A DNA stretch of 64,000 nt from Poa pratensis (GCA_947311845.1 CAMZMU010000049.1:8716931-8780930); one strand, 5' to 3'; shown: positions 37,101 to 48,402, counted from the first letter of the stretch. The notes: generated from the sequence alone by a model not told the origin. Translations and numbers: made by a program.

Positions 37101-37411
37101 AGAGTCAAATGGGAGCACGTCTCACTTGGTTGATCACATTGCAAAGGTAAAATTTCCAGGGAAGTCACTTGCTCTCTGAACATGATATTTGAGTCTACCA
37201 GTGCACTACAATTGATAAAGATTATCCTGGTGACTTGGTAGCAGCTGTAGGTTTTTTCTTATCCACATATTCAGCTTGGTAGCTTAATTAATAACCCATT
37301 TTAACTTTATTTCTCGCATTCTTTCAGTTAAGGTGTTGTTTGCAGATGACACTACTATCACCACAAAGAGCATACAGCTGGACAACTCAAAGATCATCAG
37401 GTCTAGAGAAA

Positions 37412-37975
37412 TGTTTTTTTTTTTTGTTGCGAAGCAATAGCTTTTATAGATTAAGCAACAGCAGACGAATCTTGCTGGATACAGGAGCTAATAAACGCCG
37501 GCAACTGGCCTAGCTAGCCAAGTACACTCCGGCACAGCACAAGATGCTTGTTTAGCAGTGAGGTGGGCAGCTAGATTTGCTTTACGGTTTACATAACCAA
37601 ATTCAAAAAGGTTGAAACCCTCACTAAGCTCTTGGATTTCTAGCAGAATTGGTCGCCCGGTTCTTCTTCCTTGTTTTCGATCCACAGCTCAATCAGCCCC
37701 ATGCAGTCCGTCTCCAAGTGAACGTTACTGACATTTCGATCTCTGCACAGCATCCCTACATGCATGCATAAGCTTCAGCAGTAGTGGCGTTGCCATTGAA
37801 TCATACCACTTTGACCCAGCAGCTAGAAAATCTCCTCTTTCGTCGCGCAAGACAGCACCCACATGTTTCTCAATGTCAAAAGCGGCATCAGAGTTGACCT
37901 TGACAAAATTTGGGGATGGAGCTCTGCACGGCATCAGTGTTGGGCTTCCTTCACGATCTGACGTTGCATCCATAG
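37412..37975 (-). mobile_element. LINE 3' fragment with RNase H remnant
   Basis: On the minus strand the frame reads FVKVNSDAAFDIEKHVGAVL and LRDERGDFLAAGSKWYDSMA, typical of the RVT_3/RNase H domain at the end of plant LINE ORF2, then after a shift LFEFGYVNRKANLAAHLTAK. It ends in a poly(A) tail, seen as the T run at about 37,412-37,424 on the plus strand. The copy is strongly 5'-truncated. 'gagctctgcacgg' occurs at 37,920 and 37,978 and may mark a rearranged 5' edge. Confidence 0.8.
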
Positions 37976-38302
37976 TGAGCTCTGCACGGTTTCACGATCT
38001 GCAGAAGATGCAAAATTAAACGAAATAAAATATGAAAAGAAAACAATAAACGAAAATAAAACGAAAATAGGGAAATACTAACTAAATATAAGACGTTTGT
38101 GTAGTTCAATCGAGAAAGAATCAGAAAAAAAACAAATAACCGCCCAAAAGAGGGAAAAATTGGTCCTTCTGGGCCGGCCCACCACACGAGCGACGTGAGG
38201 GCGTCGCCCCCTATTTGACCCAACGGGCACCAGGTCGCAGCTCCAGCCCCACCTGCGGCAAACTAAAAAAAAACACCATCCCCCTGCGCCGCCCCCGCCT
38301 CC

Positions 38303-38644
38303 ATGTCCGTCCCGGAGGTCCCGGCCCTCTCTTCCGCCATCCTCGACGACCTGACCCCCTACGAGCGTGACGTCTACGATCACATCTACGCGGCGGGCAA
38401 CAAGGGCATGTGGAGCCTGGACCTCCGGAACGCGACGAAGCTGTCCGGCCCCATCCCCAGCAAGCTCACCCGCGCCCTGCTCCAGCGGAGCATCCTCAAG
38501 GAGGTCCCGGACGTCCGCCACCGCGGGAAGAAGGTCTTCATGGACGCCCGCATGGAGCCCTCCCCGGAGATCTCCGGGCACCACAACGGCCAGTTCGATA
38601 CCGACGCCCTTGTGCTGGGATGGATTGGCGAATTAACATTGTAG
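38303..38644 (+). pseudogene. RPC6 second copy, internally deleted
   Basis: Starts MSVPEVPALSSAILDDLTPY and follows the intact RPC6 at 13,073 through the winged-helix part (RDVYDHIYAAGNKGMWSLDL, LTRALLQRSILKEVPDVRHR, KVFMDARMEPSPEISGHHNG). At FDTDA the frame jumps to sequence matching the 3' UTR of copy 1 ('ttgtgctgggatg', at 13,812 in copy 1 and about 38,609 here). The second helical part and the iron-sulfur Cys motif are gone, leaving 113 aa with the tail LVLGWIGELTL. An unrelated-looking leader precedes the ATG. Without its C-terminal half it is unlikely to work in Pol III. Confidence 0.88.
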
Positions 38645-38905
38645 ATTAGTGTTAAGTTTCTCATTGTCGGTTTGTGTATTTGGTTTCGACCGTAAAAGCA
38701 ATGAAGTCTTTAGGGATTTTATATGTACTAGGAAACATACCCGTGCATTGCAACGGGGAGCAAATACAACTTTTGGTCAGAAAACGTTAGCAGAATCAAA
38801 AAAATTACCCAAAAATTGATACACATGCGTAGAATAATTTATTTCATTTACCCAGAAGTGCACTCAAAAGGTAATTACCCATACAAGCATGAAGTTAACA
38901 CATTA

Positions 38906-41729
38906 TCTATACTACTATTAAAAGAGCAAACATGTTGGGATACATTAAATCTGTACCGTTCAATATCCGATCAAACGGTCCAGATCGTCCAAATGTTTGA
39001 CAACTCAACAATGTCCGTTTTGGACCGTTTTGCCCGCCCACCAAATCACATAATACGACCAAATTGCCACCGTTTCGTTTCTTTTTGTTCTCCTCTCCAC
39101 CTGACCAACCCAACCCCGACGCCCCTCTCCTCCCTCCTTCAGGGCCTCAGATCTCGACCTCCCCGGTGGTGGCGCGCTGCCCTGGCGGCAGCCCTCCTCC
39201 CCTTAGGGTTTTCGACTGCCTCAGATCAGGACAAGGAAGGGCGCCATAGATCAGAGCCGGCGGGCGGTGGAGTCCTACTGGCGGTCGCGGATGGTGGACG
39301 GCGTCACAGCCGAAGACGACAAGGTCGCCCCCGTCTACAAGCTCGAGGATATCTGCGAGCTGCTGCGCGCATCCGACGCCAGCATCGTCAAGGAGCTCGC
39401 AGACTTCGTCCTCAAGCGACTCGACAACAAGAGCCCCGTCGTCAAGCAGAAGGTGGGTCGTCTCCTGGCCTGCCCTTTCCTTTTTTTTCTGTTGATTGGG
39501 GATCGTGTTGTGTTGACCTGCCGCGGGATGAGGATTGGTTAGGCGGTGACCAAACCATGATCGCCCAAGTATTCATATGGTTGCACGGCGCGGCCGGCCG
39601 CCCCTTCCCGTACACGCACTCGCTCGAATCCACTCGAAACGCATCGTTGGTTTCGCCGCTGTTTTATTCGATTAATTCCTCGCGTGTTCTGTGAAGCGCT
39701 TGCGGCCGATTTGGTTCGCGATTTTAGTTCGTCACCACGGCGTTGCTTGTTTGCGAGTATTGGTTTCAGTAACAGCAGTACTGCAGTAGTGGATTGCTGT
39801 GGAACGGCCGAACGGCTGCTGGGTGGGAGGTCGAGCTTGAGCGTACGCTTCGGTTTGGGTGTTGCGATTCAGTTCGGTATGATCAGGAGTAGGCTGTAGG
39901 CGGCGCCTGGGCACTGGTGATGTTTTGTGTTACGTTGTGTTTGTCGTGAGTGCTAGCATTGGGGATGACATTGATAGGGAGCTTGAGCTATTTACTGTCG
40001 GTTTGGATGCTATTGCTACATGCTGTCATTCTGTTCCCTCCGTGATTTAAAAACCTTTTATGCTTCATTTGTTTTGGCACGGTTGTAATTTGTCTGCCGA
40101 GAGTATTGATGTAGCTAGCAGTTACTTGCTAAAGCTGATTTAGTATTATGATTTGATGGATGCAATGGCTGGGCATTGGTATGTATGCTGTGACTTAGTA
40201 TCTGTAATTACATGTCAGGATTGGGAGAAGAACCTTCGTATTCTATGAATTTATACTGGAAGCTGCAGTGTTCAGATGTATGTCAGCCACTGGGCTGTGT
40301 TGTGAAGGTTCACTGTTTTTGTTTTCAGAGAAAACGCTCACTGTAACCTCAAAAAAACAAAAACGCTCACTGTATTTGTAAAGCTTGGTTTGTGATAATA
40401 TATTGATTGCATCAGCTAGAGGATGCGACTGCAGGTAGCATTACCGAAGACGACGGCCTACTCCCTGCGCACCATGCTCTTCCACCCATGACACATCTCA
40501 GCTGAACCTCCCAAGATAAGACACAACTACACAACTACACAAATCCCTAACACCCAGCCTCATTATCTTTATCCTATGGTAGCCCATCTATGCTGGTTTA
40601 ATTTTGAAGATATCAGCCTTCAATCTTTAATCCTCTGGTAGTACATCTCCGTGGTTTATTATTTAGGGAAAACTGGGGATGCGTATACACACGATTTATA
40701 CAGTAGAACCCATCTTTATGCTTTGGAATCTTAGGTGCGTTGAATAATTCATTGTCGCCTCCCTCGCCGAGTACCCAGTCGTCCAGTTCCAACCAATTCT
40801 GTACATATTTAAGCAGAGGCTACATATGATTTTACAGTATTTTATTCAGCTACGTATATCGGTATATGAATTGCAAATTCATTTCCAACTAATTCTGTAC
40901 TTTACTTTTCCTTAAGTTTTTTTTACTTGGAATCAATATCAGTGTCTGTTTTGGAAACAGAGTCGCAATAAGAGGGGCTAATCTTCTTTGTATTTCCACT
41001 TGACTATTTGTAAAGGGAAGAAATTATCAGTTTATTGCCATGAAATATTGTTGAGGAAGCTGACAAAACTATCGAGACATTCAATGATACGTGAATTAGC
41101 TCTGAACTATTCCTTTTGTTTTCTTTCTTTTGTCACCGGAGAACTTAAAAAATATTTTGTTGTTTCAGGCACAGATTAGTATTTAGTATTTCTCAAGAAA
41201 TCTCATTGTTGATCTAAGGCTGAATCTTGAAGTTGTTGGATGCCCGAAAGCGTGTACTCAAACTTATATGACTTTTATTGTTGACGTACAAACACGTCGT
41301 TCAGATTGGTCGAATGAAAGGCAATTTTATAATTATATTTCTTATGAAAATATGCCATAATTCTCTAATTGTCATATTTCTTCAAATAAAACGAAAAAAA
41401 TTCAAAGTTTTGTCTGAGAGGTGTCAACGTTCGAAAGATGGATCTCTAAACGTACATTTTTTTGGCTTACAATTCCATCGAAAAGTATTGTATGTGTATG
41501 CTTAATTGACTCGCTAGCATTCCGTTCTTTTCTCTCTTCCTTCTTTTCTTTGTTGCATACATAGGAATGTTTCTTACATACGTATGCCTCGCCTATGAGG
41601 CTTGTCGAGGAACTGTAGAAGAAGAATGCAGTAAGAAGTTTGGATTTCAAGCTCCCGGATCGTTGTTGAAGGTAGATAATTTTTTATTGGTCTTAATACA
41701 GACCTGCGTTGCACGTGCACGTCAACTAG
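38906..41729 (+). mobile_element. Helitron H2 (plus orientation), gene-capturing
   Basis: Starts TCTATACTACTATTAAAAGA after host A (38,905) and ends with the palindrome TTGCACGTGCACGT and CTAG (41,726-41,729) before host T (41,730). It is non-autonomous, 2,824 bp. It carries 5' leader and exon 1 of an MTV1-type gene (39,246-39,452). The rest is AT-rich sequence without recognised exons. Its ends resemble those of H1, so both may belong to one family. Confidence 0.75.
39246..39452 (+). pseudogene. Captured exon 1 of MTV1-type ENTH/VHS protein
   Basis: The frame reads (I)DQSRRAVESYWRSRMVDGV, EDDKVAPVYKLEDICELLRA and SIVKELADFVLKRLDNKSPV, then a donor AAG|gtgggt at 39,452. This matches the start of the ENTH/VHS domain of plant MTV1, an epsin-like protein of trans-Golgi-to-vacuole traffic. 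The expected start ATG is ATA here (39,246-39,248). A GC-rich leader and 'ccttagggttttcgac' precede it, so the parent gene's 5' UTR was copied too. Later exons were not found. It is a non-functional fragment within Helitron H2. Confidence 0.8.
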
Positions 41730-44700
41730 TGTTTATAGAATACTAAAGACCAGTACATCGTTTCGAAATTATGTATATAACAAATATGCATGTACGTTGC
41801 CACGGTTTTCTAAAAAAATGTGCATTACATCCCCATTTGAGTGGCGTTGGTTTGAGCATCAATTTGACAAAAAAAAATCGTATTATGTATTTTGAAAATT
41901 ATTTTATTGGATTTGTATTCAAATAAAGTTTTAATGGCAGAATTTCGTCGCATGATTTTCATATATTGGTGGATAAATTGTTGATCAGTTTCGTGTGGGC
42001 GCCACATGTATTAGGCCTACAGTACAATAGAAAGAAGTTCAGTCTTTTTTTTCTACGAATGCTGATGGTGCATCATAGTCCAGGGAAAAAAACTCCCAAT
42101 GCATATATCACAGCTGGGACCCGCACACCTACTCCAGACATTTCCTATTCTTCCTTATCTGTATCGTTCATCCTCTTCCATAGAACTATCTCGAGCTCCT
42201 CATTCTCCCTCAAAACTTCTTCCAAATTCGTCTTCAAAACCGGCAGGAAACCCAGAAAATCTTAAAATTCGAATCCCAAAGCCACCGATCCATCCATTTA
42301 CTCAGCCATTTTTGCATGTATTTGTGTTATCTTGCCCCTCTTTCTCTCCTTCACTTCCAGATTTCAGAGAGTAGATATAAGAGGAGAGAGAATCACCTTA
42401 CAAGATGCGGTTAGGATTATCTCGCACTGTAGATGTAGATTCCCTCCGGAGATGGTCCAGGGGTGGTAGGCGGACCTGCGACGAAGGTTCTGCCTGAGCC
42501 CGGAGCAAGCGGCAACGACATACGTGATTTGGGCGAGGGAGCGGCCGCCGGCGATGCTTTTCCTCGTAGCCGAGCGCCGAGCCCGCCGCTTAACATGCCA
42601 AGGAGTTCCGCAGTGCGGGGTCCTGACCTGCCTCACGTGATGGGGGACACCAAGCACAGCCGGCTGCGCGAGGATGGCAGGTGGCGGCGAGCATGGCCTG
42701 CAGCTGCTGCGCGTGGTCGGGATCAACCTGAAACGGGGCGGCGCTGGGTGAAGATCTGTTCGCCTGTCTAAACGAATCGTTTTTTTCACTTGTCCATGGC
42801 AGTGATGGGTAATTTTCTTGAACTTCGAGGGCAAACTCAATGACGTACGAGAAGAAGACTTAATGCTTTTATTATTAGGTAATAGATTGTATCTATTGAT
42901 TCTTTTTTTTGACAGCTCAAACCTCACGGCATTTATTCAATAAGCGACAGCTTCTCTGATTGAACTAACGCAATCAGAAAGCCAGGAGTTACATCAAAAT
43001 TAACAACAAGTTCTTGACTTAAAGCTTCTTTAGCCAAACTATGAGCTACCCGGTTTGCATCCCGGCTAGTGTAAAGAAGCCTAACCTCCTGGAAATTATT
43101 AGCTAGTACTCTCATCTCCACCAAAACATGGAAGGCCGCCGTACGCTCTCCCAGACTGGAATCCCACAGCTTCTTGACATTGAGACAATCTGTCTCAATC
43201 ACTATCTTCTGAAACTTCTTCTCTATTGCTAGTAGCATAGCATCCCTGCATGCAAGGAGCTCTACAGACTCCGGCTCCACAAGTCCTTCATATCGACTGC
43301 ATCGGCCGCACAAGAACTCTCCAGTATGGTCCCTAGCAACCACCCCAGTTCCTCCTCTTCTCCTACCGCCATCAATGGCGGCATCAGTATTCAGTTTTAC
43401 ACAGCTAGGCTCCGGAGCTGTCCACTTCAGCTTCGGTCTTACAACATTTGCATTGTCAGGCAATGGCACCTCCAAGCTACGAACAATATCATCAATCACC
43501 TGCATTGATCTAAGCGGCTGGTACACCTCCTCACCATGTGTAAATTTATTTCGGTTGTGCCAAATAGACCACATAACAGAGATAATTAGTGCTGCATCCT
43601 TCCCAGCAATAAATTTCGGATCAAGAAGATCCTCAGACCATGTCAACGGATGGAGTCTTGGTACCTTTAAGGAAAAGGTCCGCTCTGCAGCTTCCCAAAA
43701 CGTCCTCGCATGATCGCACTGGATCAAACTGTGGTAGAGGCTTTCCTCCTCATTGCCACATAAAGGGCACACAGCCCTTTCCATAATATGCCTTCTAGCA
43801 AGCTCTTTATAACACGGTAGGAGTTGTTTGACGACTCTCCACCAAAAGACTTATTTTAGGCAAAACCTTGAGCTTCCAGAGAGCCTTCCAAGTGCTCTCC
43901 TTATCAGCCGAGCTGCTGGCATTCATCTCCTCTCTGTACCGATTTTCCATAACTTGTTTATAAGCCGATTTCACCGTGTACAGACCTGACTTCTCCCACG
44001 CCCATGCCCAAATGTCCGGGCTGGCAAGCTTTGGTCTGGGCATACCCAGAATAGCATCTCCATCTGGAGGCAGAAACACCTTCCGAACAAGTGCAGTGTT
44101 CCACTCTCCGGTGTCATGAACCAGGTCAGAGACAAGCTGGACTGGTTCATCGGAAAGCCTACCAATCGGCCGCATAGTATTTGTTCCCATGATCCACCTA
44201 TCATGCCAGATTTCAGTAGTTTTTCCATCCCCAATTCGCCGAATAAGACCCTTCTTAAGCAGATCTCGCCCAACAATAATTGCACGCCATATAGGGGAGG
44301 CCCCCGAAGGGCATTCTGCTGTCAAAATATCCCCTGTATGAAAGTATCTTGCTTTTAACACACGAGCACATAAACAGCTCGGGTTTTCCAACAAGCGCCA
44401 CGCTTGTTTAGCTAGCATCGCATCATTGAAAACTTGGAGATCACGGAATCCAAGCCCACCATGAACTTTGGCTTCTGTCATCTTATCCCAAGCTTGCCAA
44501 TGCATCCCTCTCTTATCTAAAGAGCCAGCCCACCAGTATTTTGACATAACTGTCGTTAACTTTTTACACATACCTTTTGTGAGTTTGAAACAACTCATAG
44601 AATAGGTCGGTAAGGCTTGGATAACAGATTTCAAGAGGACACCTTTAGCAGCACATGAAAGCTTCTTCTCACACCAACCTTGAACTTTTGATCTCGAGCT

Positions 44701-45406
44701 CTCATGAATATGTTCAAATTGGCTATCCGTGATCCTCCCACTTGCAGTTGGGAGACCAAGATATTTCTCCGTAAGTGCTTCCCGGTGGATTTGTGTTACA
44801 TTCTTGATGCTCCTCCTCACCGATGCACCACAATTTGGACTGAAGAAAACTGAACTCTTCTGTTTATTAGCACACTGTCCCGAGCCAACATTATAGTCAT
44901 GCAAAATATCATTTAGCCTTGCTGCACTTCGGGAATCCGCCTTCATGAAAATCAAACAATCATCTGCAAACAACAAGTGAGTAATCCAGGGTGCCCTAAT
45001 GTTCACTCGGAACCCACGATCGATCCAACCCCCATCATAGTTCTTCAGCATGCACGAGAGCCCCTCGCCACATAGCAAAAATAAGTAAGGAGATATGGGG
45101 TCACCTTGCCTAATCCCCCTTGATGGGATAAAGGATGGCATCAACTCTCCATTGACCTTCACCTGAAAAGATACAGTGGAGACACACCTCATAACTAAAG
45201 AGATCCAAGCTTCATCAAACCCCAACTGCTGCATTATTCCCTGCAGATAAGGCCACTCCACCCGATCATACGCCTTCATCATATCAATCTTCACCGTACA
45301 CCATCCCTGCTTACCCCTCTTCTTTCTCATCGAGTGTATAGACTCATAAGCCGTTATCACATTATCTGTGATTAACCTCCTAGGGACAAAGGCACTCTGC
45401 TCTTCT

Positions 45407-45563
45407 CAGTGGCGGACCCAGAAATACTTTAAAGCCCGGGCAAACTGTTAATATAAAGGTTTAGTACGCTATTTTTCTGCACAAATACCATAAAAATACA
45501 GGTGCCGGCCGGCCGGAAGCCCGGGCAAGTGCCCGGGCGGCCGGGACGCTGCGTCCGCCACTG
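45407..45563. mobile_element. hAT-type MITE (157 bp)
   Basis: Inverted ends CAGTGGCGGACCCAGAAA and TGCGTCCGCCACTG. An 8-bp target duplication GCTCTTCT lies at 45,399-45,406 and 45,564-45,571. The 8-bp TSD and CA..TG termini fit the hAT superfamily. It interrupts the LINE reverse-transcriptase frame between IIAEE and QSAFVPRRL. Confidence 0.93.
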
Positions 45564-46261
45564 GCTCTTCTGCAATTATCTCATCCAAGATTTCTCGTAA
45601 ACGATTAGCTAACACTTTAGAGCAAATCTTATAGATAACATTACAAAGAGAAATAGGTCTATATTGGGTAATATTTTGTGGAACCTTCATTTTCGGTATA
45701 AGCACAATTACCGTTTTATTGACCGAGCTTGGCATCAAACCGCCATTTAGAAAGCCCAACACTGCCTGTGTAACATCACCTCCAATCAAGTCCCAGTGTT
45801 TCTGATAAAACCCGGCATTAAAGCCATCCGCTCCAGGCGCCTTTGAAGGCCCCATTGAGAACAATGCTGCCCTCACCTCCTCAGCATCAAACGGGCGTAG
45901 AATACGCTCGTTCATAGCATCTGTCACGAGTAAATGGCATTAGCGGTCACTGAACTCGTCGAGTGGGTGCACTTAAGTCACCATTTTCAAAAATCTTCTG
46001 AACCGGTCACTCAACTCAGTATCCGTGTGCACCACTGGTCACTCCACCGGTTTTGACCGGTTTTTGACCAGGAACTTTGCAAAAAAACCCCTCCGATTTC
46101 TTTCTCTCGCTCAAATCAGTACATTTAGATATTTTGACCAGGAAGAAGTCGGGCTGGGGAAGCCGAGGACGAAGCCGGCGGCCGCGCGGTGGTGCTGGTG
46201 CTGGTGGTAGCCGGCGAAGGCCGTGGCGATGGGGCCGAGCGGGCAGTTCTTGCGGCGCCGG

Positions 46262-46380
46262 CGCCGACGGGCCGGCGACGGCCTTGGCGATGGGGCTGAG
46301 CGGGCAGTTCTTGCGGCGGCCGGCGCCGACGGGCACGTTGCGGAGCGCGCCGCCGGCGGTCCAGTAGCGGTGGCAGGGGC
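46262..46380 (-). pseudogene. Captured Dof zinc-finger fragment
   Basis: The minus strand reads PCHRYWTAGGALRNVPVGAG then RRKNCPLSPIAKAVAG, the C-terminal half of the Dof DNA-binding domain (consensus CRRYWTxGGxxRNVPVGxGxRK). The Cys pairs of the first half are absent. An inverted partial copy (GGALRNVPVGAG on the plus strand) lies at about 46,945-46,985, and the RRKNCPLGPIA segment is tandemly duplicated towards 46,215. The piece is joined out of frame to the WAK fragment. Confidence 0.75.
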
Positions 46381-46393
46381 CCACGATCCCAAG

Positions 46394-46905
46394 CGGCAGA
46401 GCCCCGGCAACCACCAATCCAGCTCCAGCTTTCCCAGCAGCAGTGACGGCCCCTGCGCAATCGCATCCGAATAGCTCACCGCCGACACCAGCCCGGCACA
46501 TCCGGAGCTGAGCACCTCTGCCCTGTGCAGAAAATGGCGGCCGCTGTTGTTGTTGCGCTGAGGCGGCAGGATGCAGCGGATGGACTCGCTGGCGGTGCAG
46601 CGGGATGAATCCATGTCCATGTATTTATCAGGCGGCTCGCTGCTGCAATTTTGTATGTGGGCGGCGTCGGAGCGGCACGAGCTGACGACGAGCGTGTTCC
46701 CGGAGGCGGGCGCGTAGGCGAGAGCGAGGATGAGCGCGCGCGGCGTGACGTTGCGCACGAGCATGCCGAGCTCGCGCGCGTCCCCGAGCCACGCGGTGCC
46801 GTTGGCGTCGCAGCCGAGCTGTATCGTGCAGCCGCTGGAGAAGCCGAATGGGTACGGCAGGGTCATGGCCCCGCAGCTCCGCTTGCAGCCCCCGTTGCCT
46901 CCGCC
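46394..46905 (-). pseudogene. Captured WAK-type receptor ectodomain fragment
   Basis: The minus strand reads GCKRSCGAMTLPYPFGFSSG then CTIQLGCDANGTAWLGDARE, the GUB_WAK galacturonan-binding domain of wall-associated kinases. Further on it reads VVSSCRSDAAHIQNCSSEPP, SSGCAGLVSAVSYSDA and LELDWWLPGLC, which fit the following WAK-associated region. The frame is open over ~170 residues. No transmembrane or kinase part follows. The parent gene is elsewhere in the genome. Confidence 0.8.
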
Positions 46906-46984
46906 GGCCGCGGCCGGCACCTGCAGCAACACGGGCACCAGCAGCGGCAGCAGCCGGCGGCGCGCTCCGCAACGTGCCCGTCGG

Positions 46985-47216
46985 CGCGGGTAGCGCGGGA
47001 CGCCGGCGTAGTCGCGGCCGCGTTCATGACTCAGATGTGCGCGGTCGACGTGGTCTACGGCGAGGCATTTTCCGGCCGCGTGCAGCTGCCCATGGCGGAC
47101 GGGAGCGCGCTGCGTCGCCGGGGCGTGATCAGCGTGGACCTTGGGCCCGAGGATGTCCCGCCGTTCGTGGCCAAGCCGGAGTGGTACCCGGCGCTCACCT
47201 CGGCGGCGATGACCTG
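46985..47216 (+). pseudogene. Captured UGT74-type glucosyltransferase, middle piece
   Basis: The plus strand reads ARDAGVVAAAFMTQMCAVDV then VYGEAFSGRVQLPMADGSAL and LGPEDVPPFVAKPEWYPALT, typical of the region after the N-terminal Rossmann lobe in UGT74-like family-1 glycosyltransferases. The PSPG sugar-donor motif is absent. The piece meets the N-terminal UGT piece head-on at ~47,214, which lies on the other strand. Confidence 0.75.
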
Positions 47217-47471
47217 AACCAGCATCTCGGACCCGACGGACTCAGCCTTGCGGCAGTACTCGACCGGGTCCTCGCACGAGCCCATGCCGCCGGCGTCGAA
47301 GCCGTCGGAGATGGCCGTGACGCGGAAGGGGTCGCCGGGGGGCGGTCCGGTGGAGAGAACGAAGCGAGTGAGGGCGAGGGTTCATGTGGCCCTGCGCCGG
47401 CAGCGGCACCAGGAGGACGCGAGCGCCGCCGTGTCTCAGTTCATCGCCGGAGACGTTCGCGGTCTCCATGT
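47214..47471 (-). pseudogene. Captured UGT74-type glucosyltransferase, N-terminal piece
   Basis: The minus strand starts METANVSGDELRHGGARVLL, then VPLPAQGHMNP, the N-terminal acceptor-binding motif of plant UGTs. After a frame change it reads MGSCEDPVEYCRKAESVGSE then MLVQVIAAE. It belongs upstream of the 46,985-47,216 piece in a real UGT74 but is inverted relative to it, so one part of the captured gene was flipped. Confidence 0.75.
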
Positions 47472-48402
47472 CTCCGCTTTGCTTGGCCTCTAGTTGACTT
47501 TATGTACACCAAAATGAAAGAAAGAAATAAAATGGAGGGGTTATCTGTAAAAGTTCCTGTCACTCTCGGTCAAAAACCGGTCAAAAACCGCCGAGTGACC
47601 AGTGGTGCACATAGATATCGACTTGAGTGACGGGTTCAGAAGATTTTTGAAAACGGTGACTTAAGTGCACCCACTCGACGAGTTCAGTGACTGCCAGTGC
47701 CATTTACTCATCTGTCACCTTACGTGGCACATGATGTAACACTGCATCAATATCTGTATGTTCCTGCGCAGAATATAGTTTCATATAAAAATCCTGAACC
47801 TCTGCCTGGATATCTTCTTTACTCTCACACAGTCTCCCATCCTCAGCTTTTAAGCTAGTAATACGATTCCGGCTTCTACGGGCTGAGGCACGAGCATGGA
47901 AAAAACTCGTATTCCTATCCCTGCCTTCAACCAATCTACACGAGATCGCTGGCGAGCCATCACTTCTTCTTTCTTCAGAAGCTCAGCTAACTGTCGGCCC
48001 AGCTCCTTCTCACGAACAGATGGTCCTCTAAACAGAGACTTGGCCTTCTCTGCCTCGAATTCTCGGCGAATCTTTTTTATTTTCCGCTTGACGTCACCAA
48101 ATTTCCTATTCTTCCAGCTGGTTAATTCAACCTGCATGTGCATTAGGGCTTCGTTAAGCCCCAGCAAACCTTGCTCACCTGAGCCCGCCTGCCATCCTTC
48201 AAGCACCGCTGAATCATACGACTCCTCACGTTGCCATGCATCTTCGTACATAAACTGACGCCTAGGCATCTCATTGTTATCAACAATTCTCCGAAGCCTC
48301 GCAACTAGCATACAGTGGTCTGATCTGGGTGTTGGCAAGTGCCTGACAAAAGAGCCATCGTACAAAGCCAGCATCAGATTTCAGATCCTTATCTTTGTAA
48401 AT

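Larger units (their letters stand above)
38728..42886 (-). mobile_element. Helitron H1 (minus orientation), interrupted
   Basis: On the minus strand it begins TCTATTACCTAATAATAAAA at 42,886, preceded by host A. It ends CCCGTTGCAATGCACGGG (hairpin-capable), then TATGTTTC and CTAG at 38,731-38,728, followed by host T. 5' TC, a 3' hairpin a few bases before CTAR, and insertion between A and T are the Helitron hallmarks. No Rep/helicase is present. Its own sequence is about 1.3 kb (38,728-38,905 and 41,730-42,886), because Helitron H2 sits inside it. A GC-rich part at 42,440-42,775 could be captured gene sequence; I do not recognise it. Confidence 0.7.
45928..47709. mobile_element. Pack-MULE with WAK, Dof and UGT74 fragments
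   Basis: Long terminal inverted repeats of ~185 bp start GAGTAAATGGCA on both sides. A perfect 9-bp TSD ATCTGTCAC lies at 45,919-45,927 and 47,710-47,718. These are Mutator-like hallmarks. There is no transposase. The interior (46,090-47,490) is very GC-rich and made of pieces of at least three unrelated genes in mixed orientation. It is inserted into the LINE ORF2 between ...PRKVTD and AMNERIL. Confidence 0.92.
42903..48386 (-). mobile_element. LINE, 5'-truncated, with three later insertions in or beside it
   Basis: ORF2 runs on the minus strand. The poly(A) tail shows as T at 42,903-42,910. In transcription order: end of the endonuclease (LALYDGSFVRHLPTPRSDHC, ~48,374); linker to 47,719; RT start FDAEEVRAALFSMGPSKAPG (45,927-45,564); [26 protein letters not shown] and FADDCLIF (45,360-43,807); zf-RVT CPLCGNEEESLYHSLIQCDH; and RNase H VKLNTDAAIDGG...EPESVELLACRDA...ETDCLNVK...RDANRVAHSLAKEAL (43,784-42,933). 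A frameshift separates 43,807 from 43,784. The RT frame is rejoined exactly if the hAT-type MITE and the Pack-MULE are removed with one TSD each. Confidence 0.9.

Noticed and set aside
46016..47630. Long plus- and minus-strand frames across the Pack-MULE as novel proteins
   Set aside because: They cross junctions of captured fragments out of frame; the WAK, Dof and UGT readings explain the coding signal.
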